DNA from: Dendrocalamus latiflorus | Taxonomy: Eukaryota > Streptophyta > Magnoliopsida > Poales > Poaceae | Length of the DNA: 64,000 nucleotides | Assembly: GCA_017311315.1 (NCBI GenBank) | Contig: CM029664.1 | Location: 41,647,846 to 41,711,845, forward strand | Direction: 5' to 3' | The notes under the pieces: model-generated | The model's database searches: none | Told to the model about the DNA's origin: nothing | The model's input: the letters and a program-made list of their open reading frames with translations, nothing else | Made by a program: the position numbers and the translations under genes | Part shown: positions 44,986-54,431 of the stretch, piece after piece | How positions within the stretch are numbered: position 1 is the first letter of the stretch | Layout of the letters: each line of letters starts with the position of its first letter

Positions 44986-46010
44986 ATCTATTGAGATCAG
45001 CAGGTCATCTGCCGAGCCCCATGCGCGGTAGCAGCCAGCCGGCCAGGTGCTTAATTAGCATTTTAATTAGTGCTAATTAAAGCAATCAATTAATCATATT
45101 TATTTAGTGCTAATCAAATTAATTAGTCCTAATCATGAGCTTAATTAAGCACTAATCATCGTAAGATTACACACCACACGTATCAGTGAGATGTGCAATT
45201 ACACACCACACATATCAGTGAGATATTGAGTAAAAAATACAGAAGTCCGGATCAAGTTGTCACTTTATAAGGTATATTCTTCCCTAGGGACTAACTAGAT
45301 AATAGAGCAAGAACTAGAGCTAAACTGATCTAGATTGTAACCAGTTGGAACAAATCAGCAAGTAGAGAAGGTTTTTTCTAATGTTAGTTACGAATTCAAC
45401 GGATCAAAATACATACAACTAGTCAATGAGATAGGCTACCTTATCCTAGTACAAAGATTTGTTTAACTGTTGTGCTGGTTAGTACTTGTTACAAAGCTAC
45501 TAGTTGAATATTCAAAGGCAAACGCATGCATATATTAAACTGCCAATGATTCCAATATTTTTAAAGTGCATTATTATTATCAGTACCAACCTTTTCCAGA
45601 TGTTATTGCAAGGCAACTGTGGGTTTGACACTAAGCCTTAAGACGATAAAATAAAATGTAATAATTAGAGTTTTTTTATAATGGACCAAGTAAAATGGCT
45701 TGTATGACTACGTCATGTGGATAATATTATGTAATTAAGTACATCAATCATACACATGATTAGCGTTTAATTAAGCTTATGATTAATGCTATTAATTATA
45801 ATTAGTACTGATTAAAGCACAAAATAAAATCCAATTAATTTTGCTTTAATTAGCACTAATCAAATACAACAATACTAGTTAATTGTGATTAGTACTAATT
45901 AAGTATAATTAGTGTTAATAGCTCCGCTACTGTGCAAGGGGCTTGGCAGGCGACCTATCAAGCTATAATAGCTCGGCATAGCTCAGCAAGTCATTTGCTG
46001 AGCTTGGGTG
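44986..46010. repeat. AT-rich region with palindromic TTAGTGCTAATTAA motifs
   Basis: Dense variants of TTAATTAGTGCTAATTAA cluster at 45050-45160 and 45755-45910 on either side of ordinary sequence. The two outer borders carry related direct segments, ATCAGCAGGTCATCTGCCGA (near 44995) and CTCAGCAAGTCATTTGCTGA (near 45980). This looks like a non-autonomous transposon, but its family is unknown. Confidence 0.5.
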
Positions 46011-46223
46011 GTCCATGGAGAGAATTAATTTTTTTTAAAAAGGCCTTTGAGAGCCAAATTTGAAAAAGTGATTACAGTAACAGTTATGTGAATGGTTCAC
46101 GATAAGAGGTTGACAAGTCGTCCCATGCTCAAAGAGGGTGCTAAGATGTTTTGTTGCTACTGTGAACGATCGTGCATGCTGCAGTAGTCCTTTGTGTATG
46201 CAGCACTAAGTGGTCGTAGGGGT

Positions 46224-46480
46224 GTTCACATTGGTTTATGTTTCTAGCTTCCACTTGGGCAATATGAACATCAAACTTCTCGAAGTGATCTTTACACTTC
46301 TCTTGATCCGAAAATAAGTCAAAGGATCACAATGCATCTTGCACCCTTGAACACGCATCTCTTGCTTACTTTTCTCACTACCTTTTCCATCTTATAAACA
46401 TTAATTCTTTTAATCATTATTACTTATTTTCGATAAAAACTATTAGTCAGAACTAATACGAACACATCTAGTCTCTATTA
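46224..46480. mobile_element. MITE, family C, copy 2
   Basis: Ends GGGTGTTCACATTGG and AACTAATACGAACACATC form an imperfect inverted repeat. The interior matches 42530-42855. No clear duplication at the flanks. Confidence 0.6.
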
Positions 46481-46790
46481 GAACACCCTTTAGTCTCTTA
46501 CCTTGTGTGGAGTGTTTGCAAGGTAAGCGAAAGACTTGCATCTCCACGTCCACAAAAATAGAGCCGAGCCAAATAAATCAGTGCCATCATCAATGAGGAC
46601 ACAAAGCATCACGGGTCACGGGCCCCACGTGTGAGAGGGGGCCAGCCCAATAGAAAAGCGACCCACTTTTCGGCTTTTCTTCTGCAGTGCACCCAATCAA
46701 TCCCATGCCCTAAATATAAGCAATTTTCCTTTTCTTTTTCTTTCTAGCACACAGAACAGAAACGATCTGGTAAGCTACATGAACCGAAAA

Positions 46791-46940
46791 ATGGCCAATG
46801 CAAAAGTGGATTATTATACCTTCTTCACGGATTTCTTCTCTCGCACCTCATATCTGCCTTTTGTCAAATCTGACAGCCACATCCCTGGGAAGACATACTG
46901 CACACATCACAGCAGAAGCAACACAAGCACACGTTATTAA
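46791..46940 (+). CDS. Candidate small ORF (49 aa), function unknown
   Basis: An ATG frame opening MANAKVDYYTFFTDFFSRTS and continuing YLPFVKSDSHIPGKTY before a Ser/Thr/His-rich tail and stop. About 80 bp upstream is a TATA-like CTAAATATAAGC (46711), preceded by CCCAATCAATCC and GGGCCCCACG. This could be the first exon of a gene interrupted by the LTR element at 47017, or a chance frame. I do not recognise the protein. Confidence 0.2.
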   Translation: MANAKVDYYTFFTDFFSRTSYLPFVKSDSHIPGKTYCTHHSRSNTSTRY

Positions 46941-47016
46941 TCCTATGATCAAAGCCGATGGAAATGGGTTGGACCGGATCCGATCAGATCAATTGGTTGC
47001 AGCGGCAGATGGGCAT

Positions 47017-47311
47017 TGTTGTAGGGGTGGCCTAACCCCCTGTGACTGGGCCGTGCAACTAGTCCAACATGTAATAGGCCCAATAGTGTAGAGAAATATA
47101 ACAGTGTAAATATACCAGTGTACCCCCATCCTTTGTAAATACTAAGGGGTAGAATAGGGATTTCCCATTCTACCCCACTCACATATATATAAGCCCCCAG
47201 GAGGGGCAAAGGGGGACATCCTCCTCTCATTCTCACCACCTCTCCACAGATCTGGCTCTCCTCTTCCTCTCCTACCAGTCCTCTCTCTCTGTTTGGCCCG
47301 TAGCCACAACA
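47017..47311 (+). repeat. Left LTR of the array-carrying element
   Basis: A 295-bp LTR with TGTTG/CAACA ends and a TATA-like TATATATAAG at 47183-47192. Its first 68 bp reappear at 54364-54431 with few differences (GGCCTAACCCCCTG versus GGCCCAACCCCCCG). Confidence 0.85.
47183..47192 (+). promoter_or_regulatory. TATA box of the array-carrying LTR
   Basis: TATATATAAG followed by CCCCCAGGAGG, about 120 bp before the LTR end; a standard position for a short plant LTR. Confidence 0.55.
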
Positions 47312-50300
47312 GTTGGCGCCGTCCGTGGGGACGACAAGAAGTTGCGTAGGGAAGGGATTTCTTCAGCGTTCAACAAAAGGGCAAGAAAAGGTAACAGGTT
47401 GCTAAAGATTTGGATCTTTCTGGTCAATTTGTTCGAAGCGTCGTCTTGCTTTATCCCATCGTGCGTACTATAACATCTGCCCTCAAAGTCTGCGCCGAGC
47501 GCCGGCGGCGTCTGCCCGGGTGGTGGTCTCCGCGTCGTCGGCGACTGCGCCGTCACGCATTTGTCCGTGCAGGCGCTCCCATCCGTCCGAGTTCGGGCAT
47601 GCGCCCAGCAAAGTTTATCCTTCAGGGAGTGGCTTTCTCTATTTCTCCTTGTTCCAGGCATGCGCCCGCAACAGGCATGAGCTCGGCGACGGCGTCTTCG
47701 CCCAGGAAAACGATGCCTCGGTGTCCGTGCAGATTAGCCCATGCGCCTTCGGCTCGTCTGTGCTGGACTCCGCGCAGGGGACACCTCGCCTAGCACATCT
47801 CCGCGTCTACGGAGCCTCCGCAAGTCGAGGTCTTCGCCGCGCCGGACCGCGCGCATGGCCTTGGCCTCCGCTCGGACTTTGCATGCGCAAGGCGGGACCC
47901 CAAGCGCCTTCGCGCGCCTCGCCTCCGAAGTCCACGAGCGCTTCGCCGTCCGGAAGTCTCCGCGTCGTCGAGCGTCTACGGGGCCTTGGCGACGTCGAGG
48001 TCCCTGAGACGGGACTCCGCTCTGGACTCCGCGTGCCACTTCGCCCTGGATTCGCGAAGTTGGATGCCCCAGCTAGCTTCGCCAGTGGACTCGCGCTGAG
48101 CGTCGCTTCCGAGCAACCTCCGCGGAGCATGCAAAGAGTTCTATGTTCTCTCTCGTTCTCATGCAGGTAAAGACAGGTGCCTCGGTAGAGCATTCATGGC
48201 GTCTTCGTGACGGACCTCCATAGCCTGTGGATGCTCGAGGTCGCCATGGAGCCTGGTGTCCCGCCAGCGAAGCCAGCCTCACGTTGAGTCTCCGTACTCT
48301 CGGCCTCCGCCTTCGCGTGCTCGGCTCCGCTCCAGACCCCGCCTCCGCGCGCGCGGCTCAGCTCCGGACCTCGTCGCGTGTGGAGGATCTTCAGTGCGAG
48401 GTCGTCTCGTATCCTTTACATATACATGCATGATCCAGCCAAGTATTTACTCAAGCATACGTACATAAAATCTCAACACATGCTTGCGTACGCGAGTTAG
48501 CCACCCATGCGGGCATAAAGCTTCTTTTTCTCTCCACGTTACATGCAGCCGTCCGCAATAGCTTTGCATGCATGAGCTACAGCCGCTGCAGCCTGGCGAT
48601 GGCGTCTTCGCCCAGGTACTCCGCAGCGACGATCGTGTACTTGGCGCGGGAGTCCACAGGCAACCGGCTCCGGTGGCGTCGCTCCGTATGTCGCTCTCGA
48701 GCGCCTCCGAGCCCTACAGGCACTCCGCCGGCCTCCGCGACATGATCCTCGGTCTCGCAACGAAGTGCTCCGGCTTCGCGTACAGTCGAAGTCTGCGCTG
48801 CTGCTCCGTCCATGCGTGCACCCAAAAAAAACAAAAAACAAAAAAAACAAGACCATTCACGTGAATACCTCCATGCATGAAGTTATCCATTCACGTCATC
48901 TATTCAACCATGCATTCTTATTCGTTCACGTTCTTTCGGGCGCGCGTGCAGTTTAAGCCATACATCCAAATATTCATCCATAAGTCTGCATGCATACATT
49001 TGGGGCTCCCGAAATCTCTCTCTCTCTTCCTGTCTACCCGCAGGTTAGCAGGAGTGCCGGCCAGCGACAGCGACCAGTCGGCCCGGCGGTGGCGGCGGCC
49101 GCGTGCGGCGGAGCTCGTACGCGTGTGTACACGCCCACGTACGCACGCTGCCATGGCGCGGCAGCGACGGCGGCTGGTCAGTGTGCTCGCATGCGCTGCG
49201 TCGGGCGCCACGTCGTCGTCCTCGACTTCGGCTCCTCGCGTGTTGGCTTCGCAGCTCCCCGACCACCTTCGTCGCCCACGGGTCTCCGCGTGTCGAGCGA
49301 AGCCTCGTCTTCGCACTGACGCTGCCTCCGCGTTCCATGCATGCGTTCACAGCAGAGATCGGGTGGGGCCTCGTCTCCGCTGCGCTGACTCTACGCGCTG
49401 GGCCTGGCCTCCGCGAGCTGGGCTTCGCCAAGCCTCCGCGAGCCGGACTTCGCCAAGCCTCAGCGAGCTCGACTTCGACAAGCCTCGACACCGCGCGTTG
49501 TCGCCTGCTCTGCGCCATGTCTCGCCGAGCTCGCTGGACTGCGCTCGCCTCCGCGAAACGTCTTCGGCCTTCGCCTCATGAAGTACCAACTTCTCGGGAG
49601 GACCTCCACTCGCTCGTCTCCACATCGCGCCAAGACTACGAGCGCGCTCCGCACGGCCTATGTATGGCTCCTCGTCTCCGATGAACCACGTAGCGAAGAC
49701 AAGCGGGGGTCGAACCACGGCTTCAGCGACGAGTCGCGACCACGCGCGAAAGCGGGCGGAGGTCGACGCACGGCTTCGGCGACGCGGATCCGAGCGGCCC
49801 GCCAATGCCACTTCGCCGGCTTTGAAGACTCAGTCCCCGAGGTCCCCGCAATGTCTTCGAAGACTCCGGCGTGACCGGAGTGGTCTTCGCCAAACCCACC
49901 GACGTCTTCGCCGAGCTTCCGGAGTCCAGGCACATGTGTGCATAGCACATGCATTCATCACGTGAAGGCACCCAGGCTTTGTTGCAAGCACTGCATGAAT
50001 GGCCCAGGCACATGCGTCACGGTCTGTCGAGCCGCAAAAGGCCGCCTCGGAGCCCCCTCGCCCTCGGCCTCCACTAGCGTACAGCCGTCCCGCTCGGTAC
50101 GTACTGCATATGGCTTTAAGGAAACGGTTACGCAACATATTGTCGCTCGATTTGGCCGTTTTTGCTTCTACGGTTTTGGCCTGTTTTGGGCTGCCGTAGG
50201 CTTTTCCAGTACCGCATTCTGGAGCATTTTGTTGTCGCAAGTCTTCGGCCATTTCTTTGATGCCTTTGTTTTGGTCCTCATTTTTTATTTAAATCGCATG

Positions 50301-50324
50301 ACGACCTGGCGCCTCGGCGTAGTC
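47312..50324. other. GC-rich internal region of the LTR element, no gag-pol
   Basis: High-GC sequence with recurring CTCCGCGTC/GCCTCCGCG motifs and many overlapping frames on both strands, the result of low stop frequency. GGCGTCTTCGCCCAGG occurs twice (near 47689 and 48602) in related contexts, suggesting internal duplication. No known protein was recognised. Frame 49938-50336 has a C-terminal Phe-rich hydrophobic segment but no homologue I can name. Confidence 0.6.
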
Positions 50325-51525
50325 TACGGACTTTAAATAAGACGCAGCGGGGAGACGCTCTACAGCGTAGCGAGCAGCTGCACGCACAGTCTACGGACTA
50401 AATAAGACGTAGCGTTGAGCCTAGCTACGCGAGAGTCTGCGGACTATAAATAAGACGTAGCGTTGAGCCTAGCTCCGCACGCACCAGTCTACGGACTTTA
50501 AATAAGACGTAGCGTTGAGCCTAGCTCCGCACGCGAGAGTCCGCGGACTATAAATAAGACGTAGCGTTGAGCCTAGATCCGCACGCACCAGTCTACGGAC
50601 TATAAATAAGACGTAGCGTTGAGCCTAGCTCCGCACGCGAGAGCGGACTATAAATAAGACGTAGCGTTGAGCCTAATCCGCACGCAGTCTGGACTATAAA
50701 TAAGACGTAGCGTTGAGCCTAGCTCCGCACGCGAGAAGTCGCGGACTATAAATAAGACGTAGCGTTGAGCCTAGCTCCGCACACACCAGTCTACGGACTT
50801 AAATAAGACGTAGCGTTGAGCCTAGCTCCGCACGCGAGAGTCCGCGGACTATAAATAAGACGTAGAGTTGAGCCTAGCTCCGCACGCACCAGTCTACGGA
50901 CTTTAAATAAGACGTAGCGTTGAGCCTAGCTCCGCACGCGAGAGTCCGCGGACTATAAATAAGACGTAGCGTTGAGCTCAGCTTCCGCACGCACCAGTCT
51001 ACGAACTTTAAATAAGACGTAGCGTTGAGCCTAGCTACGCACGCGAGAGTCCGCGGACTATAAATAAGATGTAGCGTTGAGCCTAGCTCCGCACGCACCA
51101 GTCTATGGACTTTAAATAAGACGCAGGGGGGGACGCCTCCGCGCGCACTCTACGGAGTATAAATAAGACGTAGCGTTGAGCTCAGCTTCCGCACGCACCA
51201 GTCTACGGACTTTAAATAAGACGTAGCGTTGAGCCTAGCTCCGCACGCGAGAGTCCGCGGACTATAAATAAGACGTAGCGTTGAGCCTAGCTCCGCACGC
51301 ACCAGTCTACGGACTTTAAATAAGACGTAGCGTTGAGCCTAGCTCCGCACGCGAGAGTCTGCGGACTATAAATAAGACGTAGTGTTGAGCCTAGCTCCGC
51401 ACGCACCAGTCTACAGACTTTAAATAAGACGTAGCGTTGAGCCTAGCTCCGCACGCGAGAGTCCGCGGACTATAAATAAGACGTAGCGTTGAGCCTAGCT
51501 CCGCACGCACCAGTCTACGGACTAC
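50325..51525. repeat. 52-bp array alternating as 104-bp dimers (~23 monomers)
   Basis: Every monomer contains TAAATAAGACGTAGCGTTGA followed by GCCTAGCTCCGCACGC. Two types alternate: one with AGTCTACGGACT and CTTTAAATAAG ending CACC, the other with AGTCCGCGGACT and CTATAAATAAG ending GAG. Alternation gives a 104-bp higher-order repeat over most of the array, with several irregular or shortened units (50638-50700, 51120-51180). Confidence 0.93.
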
Positions 51526-53090
51526 GCTCCAAGCGCCCCCTCCCCGCGGGCACCCCTTTTTGAAGGTAGGGGAACGGCGCTCTCGCCTCCCTACCTCGGC
51601 GTGCGTAGTGCCTTCGGCCTACGCTCCAAGCGCCCGCTCCCCGCGGGCACTCCTTTTTGAAGGTAGGGGAACGGCGCTCTCGCCTCCCTACCTCGGCGTG
51701 CGTAGTGCCTTCAGCCTACGCTCCAAGCGCCCGCTCCCCGCGGGCACCCCTTTTTGAAGGTAGGTGAACGGCGGTCTCGCCTCCCTACCTCGGCATGCGT
51801 AGTGCCTTCGGCCTACGCTCCAAGCGCCCGCTCCCCGCGGGCACTCCTATTTGAAGGTAGGGGAACGGCGGTCTCGCCTACCTACCTCGGCGTGCGTAGT
51901 GCCTTCGGCCTACGCTCCAAGTGCCCGCTCCCCGCGGGCACGCCTTTTTGAAGGTAGGGGAACGACGCTCTCGCCTCCCTACCTCGGCGTGCGTAGTGTC
52001 TTCGGCCTACGCTCCAAGCGCCCGCTCCCCGCGGGCACCCCTTTTTGAAGGTAGGGGAACGGCGCTCTCGCCTCCCTACCTCGGCGTGCGTACTGCCTTC
52101 GGCCTACGCTCCAAGCGCCCGCTCCCCGCGGGCACGCCTTTTTGAAGGTAGGGGAACGGCGCTCTCGCCTCCCTACCTCGGCGTGCGTAGTGGCTTCGGC
52201 CTACGCTCCAAGCGCCCGCTCCCCGCGGGAACCCCTTTTTGAAGGTAGGGGAACGGCGCTCTCGCCTCCCTACCTCGGCGTGCGTAGTGCCTTCGGCCTA
52301 CGCTCCAAGCGCCCGCTCCCGCGGGCACCCCTTTTTGAAGGTAGGGGAACGGCGCTCTCGCCTCCCTACCTCGGCGTGCGTAGTGCCTTCGGCCTACGCT
52401 CCAAGCGCCCGCTCCCCGCGGGAACGCCTTTTTGAAGGTAGGGGAACGGCGCTCTCGCCTCCCTACCTCGGCGTGCGTAGTGCCTTCGGCCTACGCTCCA
52501 AGCGCCCGCTCCCCGCGGGCACCCCTTTTTGAAGGTAGGGGAACGGCGCTCTCGCCTCCCTACCTCGGCGTGCGTAGTGCCTTCGGCCTACGCTCCAAGC
52601 GCCCGCTCCCCGCGGGCACCCCTTTTGAAGGTATGGGAACGGCGCTCTCGCTTCCCTACCTCGGCGTGCGTAGTGCCTTCGGCCTACGCTCCAAGCGCCC
52701 GCTCCCCGCGGGCACTCGTTTTTGAAGGTAGGGGAACGACGCTCTCGCCTCCCTACCTCGGCGTGCGTAGTGCCTTCGGCCTACGCTCCAAGCGCCCGCT
52801 CCCCGCGGGCACTCATTTTTGAAGGTAGGGGAACGGCGGTCTCGCCTCCCTACCTCGGCGTGCGTAGTACCTTCGGCCTACGCTCCAAGCGCCTGCTCCC
52901 CGCGGGCACTCCTTTTTGAAGGTAGGGGAACGGCGGTCTCGCCTCCCTACCTCGGCGTGCGTAGTGCCTTCGGCCTACGCTCCAAGCGCCCGCTCCCCGC
53001 GGGCACTCCTTTTTGAAGGTAGGGGAACGGCGGCCTCGCCTCCCTATCTCGGCGTGCGTAGTGCCTTCAGCCTACGCTCCAAGCGCCCGC
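51526..53090. repeat. 97-bp tandem array (~16 monomers)
   Basis: Near-identical 97-bp units with consensus parts GAAGGTAGGGGAACGGCGCT, CTCGCCTCCCTACCTCGGCG, TGCGTAGTGCCTTCGGCCTA, CGCTCCAAGCGCCCGCTCCC and CGCGGGCACCCCTTTTT. 97 is not a multiple of three, so a stop-free unit produces overlapping frames in all three phases; these are not genes. A few units have 1-bp indels (52321, 52624). Confidence 0.95.
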
Positions 53091-53109
53091 CCTCAGCGGT
53101 CACTCTTTT

Positions 53110-54230
53110 CGAAGGTAGGAGAACAACAGTGTCGGCGCGTCTTCGGCGCTCGACTCCGCCGTCCGCCTTGTTGGCATCGCCTCGGCGGGACGACACATCT
53201 TCGGCGCTCGACGACACGTCTTCAGCGCTCGACTCCGCCGTCCGCCTCGTAGGCATTGCCTCGGCGGGATGGCACGTCTTGGGCGCTCGACGGCGCGTCT
53301 TCGGCGCTCGACGGCGCGTCTTCGGCGCTTGACGACACGTCTTCGGCGCTCGACTCCGCCGTCCGCCTCGTACGCATCACCTCGGCGGGACGGCACGTCT
53401 TGGGCGCTCGACGGCGCGTCTTCGGCGCTCGACGACACGTCTTCGGCGCTCGACTCCGCCGTCCGTCTCGTAGGCATCGCCTCGGCGGGACGGCACGTCT
53501 TCGGCGCTCGACGACACGCCTTCGGCCTCGACTCCGCCATCCGCCTCGTAGGCATCGCCTCGGCGGGACGACACGTCTTGGGCGCTCGACGGCGCGTCTT
53601 CGGCGCTCGACGACACGTCTTCGGCGCTCGACTCCGCTGTCCGCCTCGTAGGCATCGCCTCAGCGGGACGGCACGTTTTCGGCGCTCGACGACACGCCTT
53701 CGGCCTTGACTCCGCCGTCCGCCTCGTAGGCATCGCCTCGGTGGGATGGCACGTCTTCGGCGCTCGACGACACGCCTTCGGCCTCGACTCCGCCGTCCGC
53801 CTCTTAGGCATCGCCTCGGTGGGACGGCACGTCTTCGACGCTCGACTCCGCCGTCCGCCTCGTAGGCATCGCCTCGGCGGGACGGCACGTCTTCGGCGCT
53901 CGACGACACGCCTTCAGCCTCGACTCCGCCGTCCACCTCGTAGGCATCGCCTCGGTGGGACGGCACGTCTTCGGCGCTCGACTCCGTCGTCCGCCTCGTA
54001 TGCATCGCCTCGGCGGGACGGCACGTCTTCGGCGTTCGACGACACGTCTTCGGCGCTCGACTCCGCCGTCCGCCTCGTAGGCATCGCCTCGGCGGGACGA
54101 CACGTCTTCGACGCTCGACGACGCGCCTTCGGCCTCGACTCCGCCGTCCGCCTTGTAGGCATCGCCTCGGCGGGACGGCACGTCTTCGGCGCTCGACGAC
54201 GTCTCCGGCGCTTCACCGGTTCCTTCATAA
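53110..54230. repeat. Variable tandem array (~60-120 bp units, ~14 copies)
   Basis: Each unit has GGCATCGCCTCGGCGGGA, then one to four copies of a ~21-bp module CGTCTTCGGCGCTCGACGAC, then CTCCGCCGTCCGCCTCGTA. Module number changes the unit length. Long frames on both strands follow from absent stops. Confidence 0.9.
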
Positions 54231-54363
54231 GCATTGCCTCTAGGGTCTGCGAGCTATCAGTTGCATCGACACCCTCGTGCTTGCTGTCAGGGAACGGGGG
54301 GCTGGGTGGTTGATCGCGTCAGCTCGCACATCGGGACCTCAGCGCTTGCTGTCGAGCGAGTAC

Positions 54364-54431
54364 TGTTGTAGGGGTGGCCCAACCCCCCGTGACTGGGCCG
54401 TGCAACTAGTCCAACATGTAATAGGCCCAAT
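54364..54431 (+). repeat. Truncated right LTR of the array-carrying element
   Basis: The first 68 bp of the LTR, ending ...TAGGCCCAAT, interrupted at 54432 by TGTAACATCCC. The remaining ~227 bp are not found after 59325. Confidence 0.85.

Larger units (their letters stand above)
47017..54431 (+). mobile_element. Non-autonomous Ty3-type LTR element carrying three satellite-like arrays
   Basis: The left LTR 47017-47311 (TGTTGTAGGGG...CCACAACA) is followed by the primer site TTGGCGCCGTCCGTGGGG (47313), the type found in Tat/Athila-group Ty3 elements. A right LTR begins at 54364 with the same TGTTGTAGGGGTGG and is cut after 68 bp by the LTR at 54432. The 7-kb interior shows no gag, protease, reverse transcriptase, RNase H or integrase in any frame. 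It has a GC-rich, loosely repetitive 3-kb part (47312-50324) and then three tandem arrays filling 50325-54230. Mobility would depend on an autonomous relative. Confidence 0.8.

Noticed and set aside
47400..50340. Possible captured host genes in the GC-rich interior of the LTR element
   Set aside because: Many overlapping frames on both strands but none with a recognisable domain; low stop frequency at this GC explains them.
50325..53090. CRISPR-like array
   Set aside because: Units abut with no unique spacers, monomers alternate or are near-identical, and the genome is a plant.
51560..53332. Series of 65-138-codon plus-strand frames with identical peptides
   Set aside because: Each is the 97-bp satellite read in successive phases; 97 is not divisible by three, so no single protein repeat exists.
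53100..54234. 301-codon minus-strand frame (Arg/Ala/Glu-rich, RRGDAYEADGGVE-type repeats)
   Set aside because: Lies wholly in the third tandem array; the plus strand is equally open.
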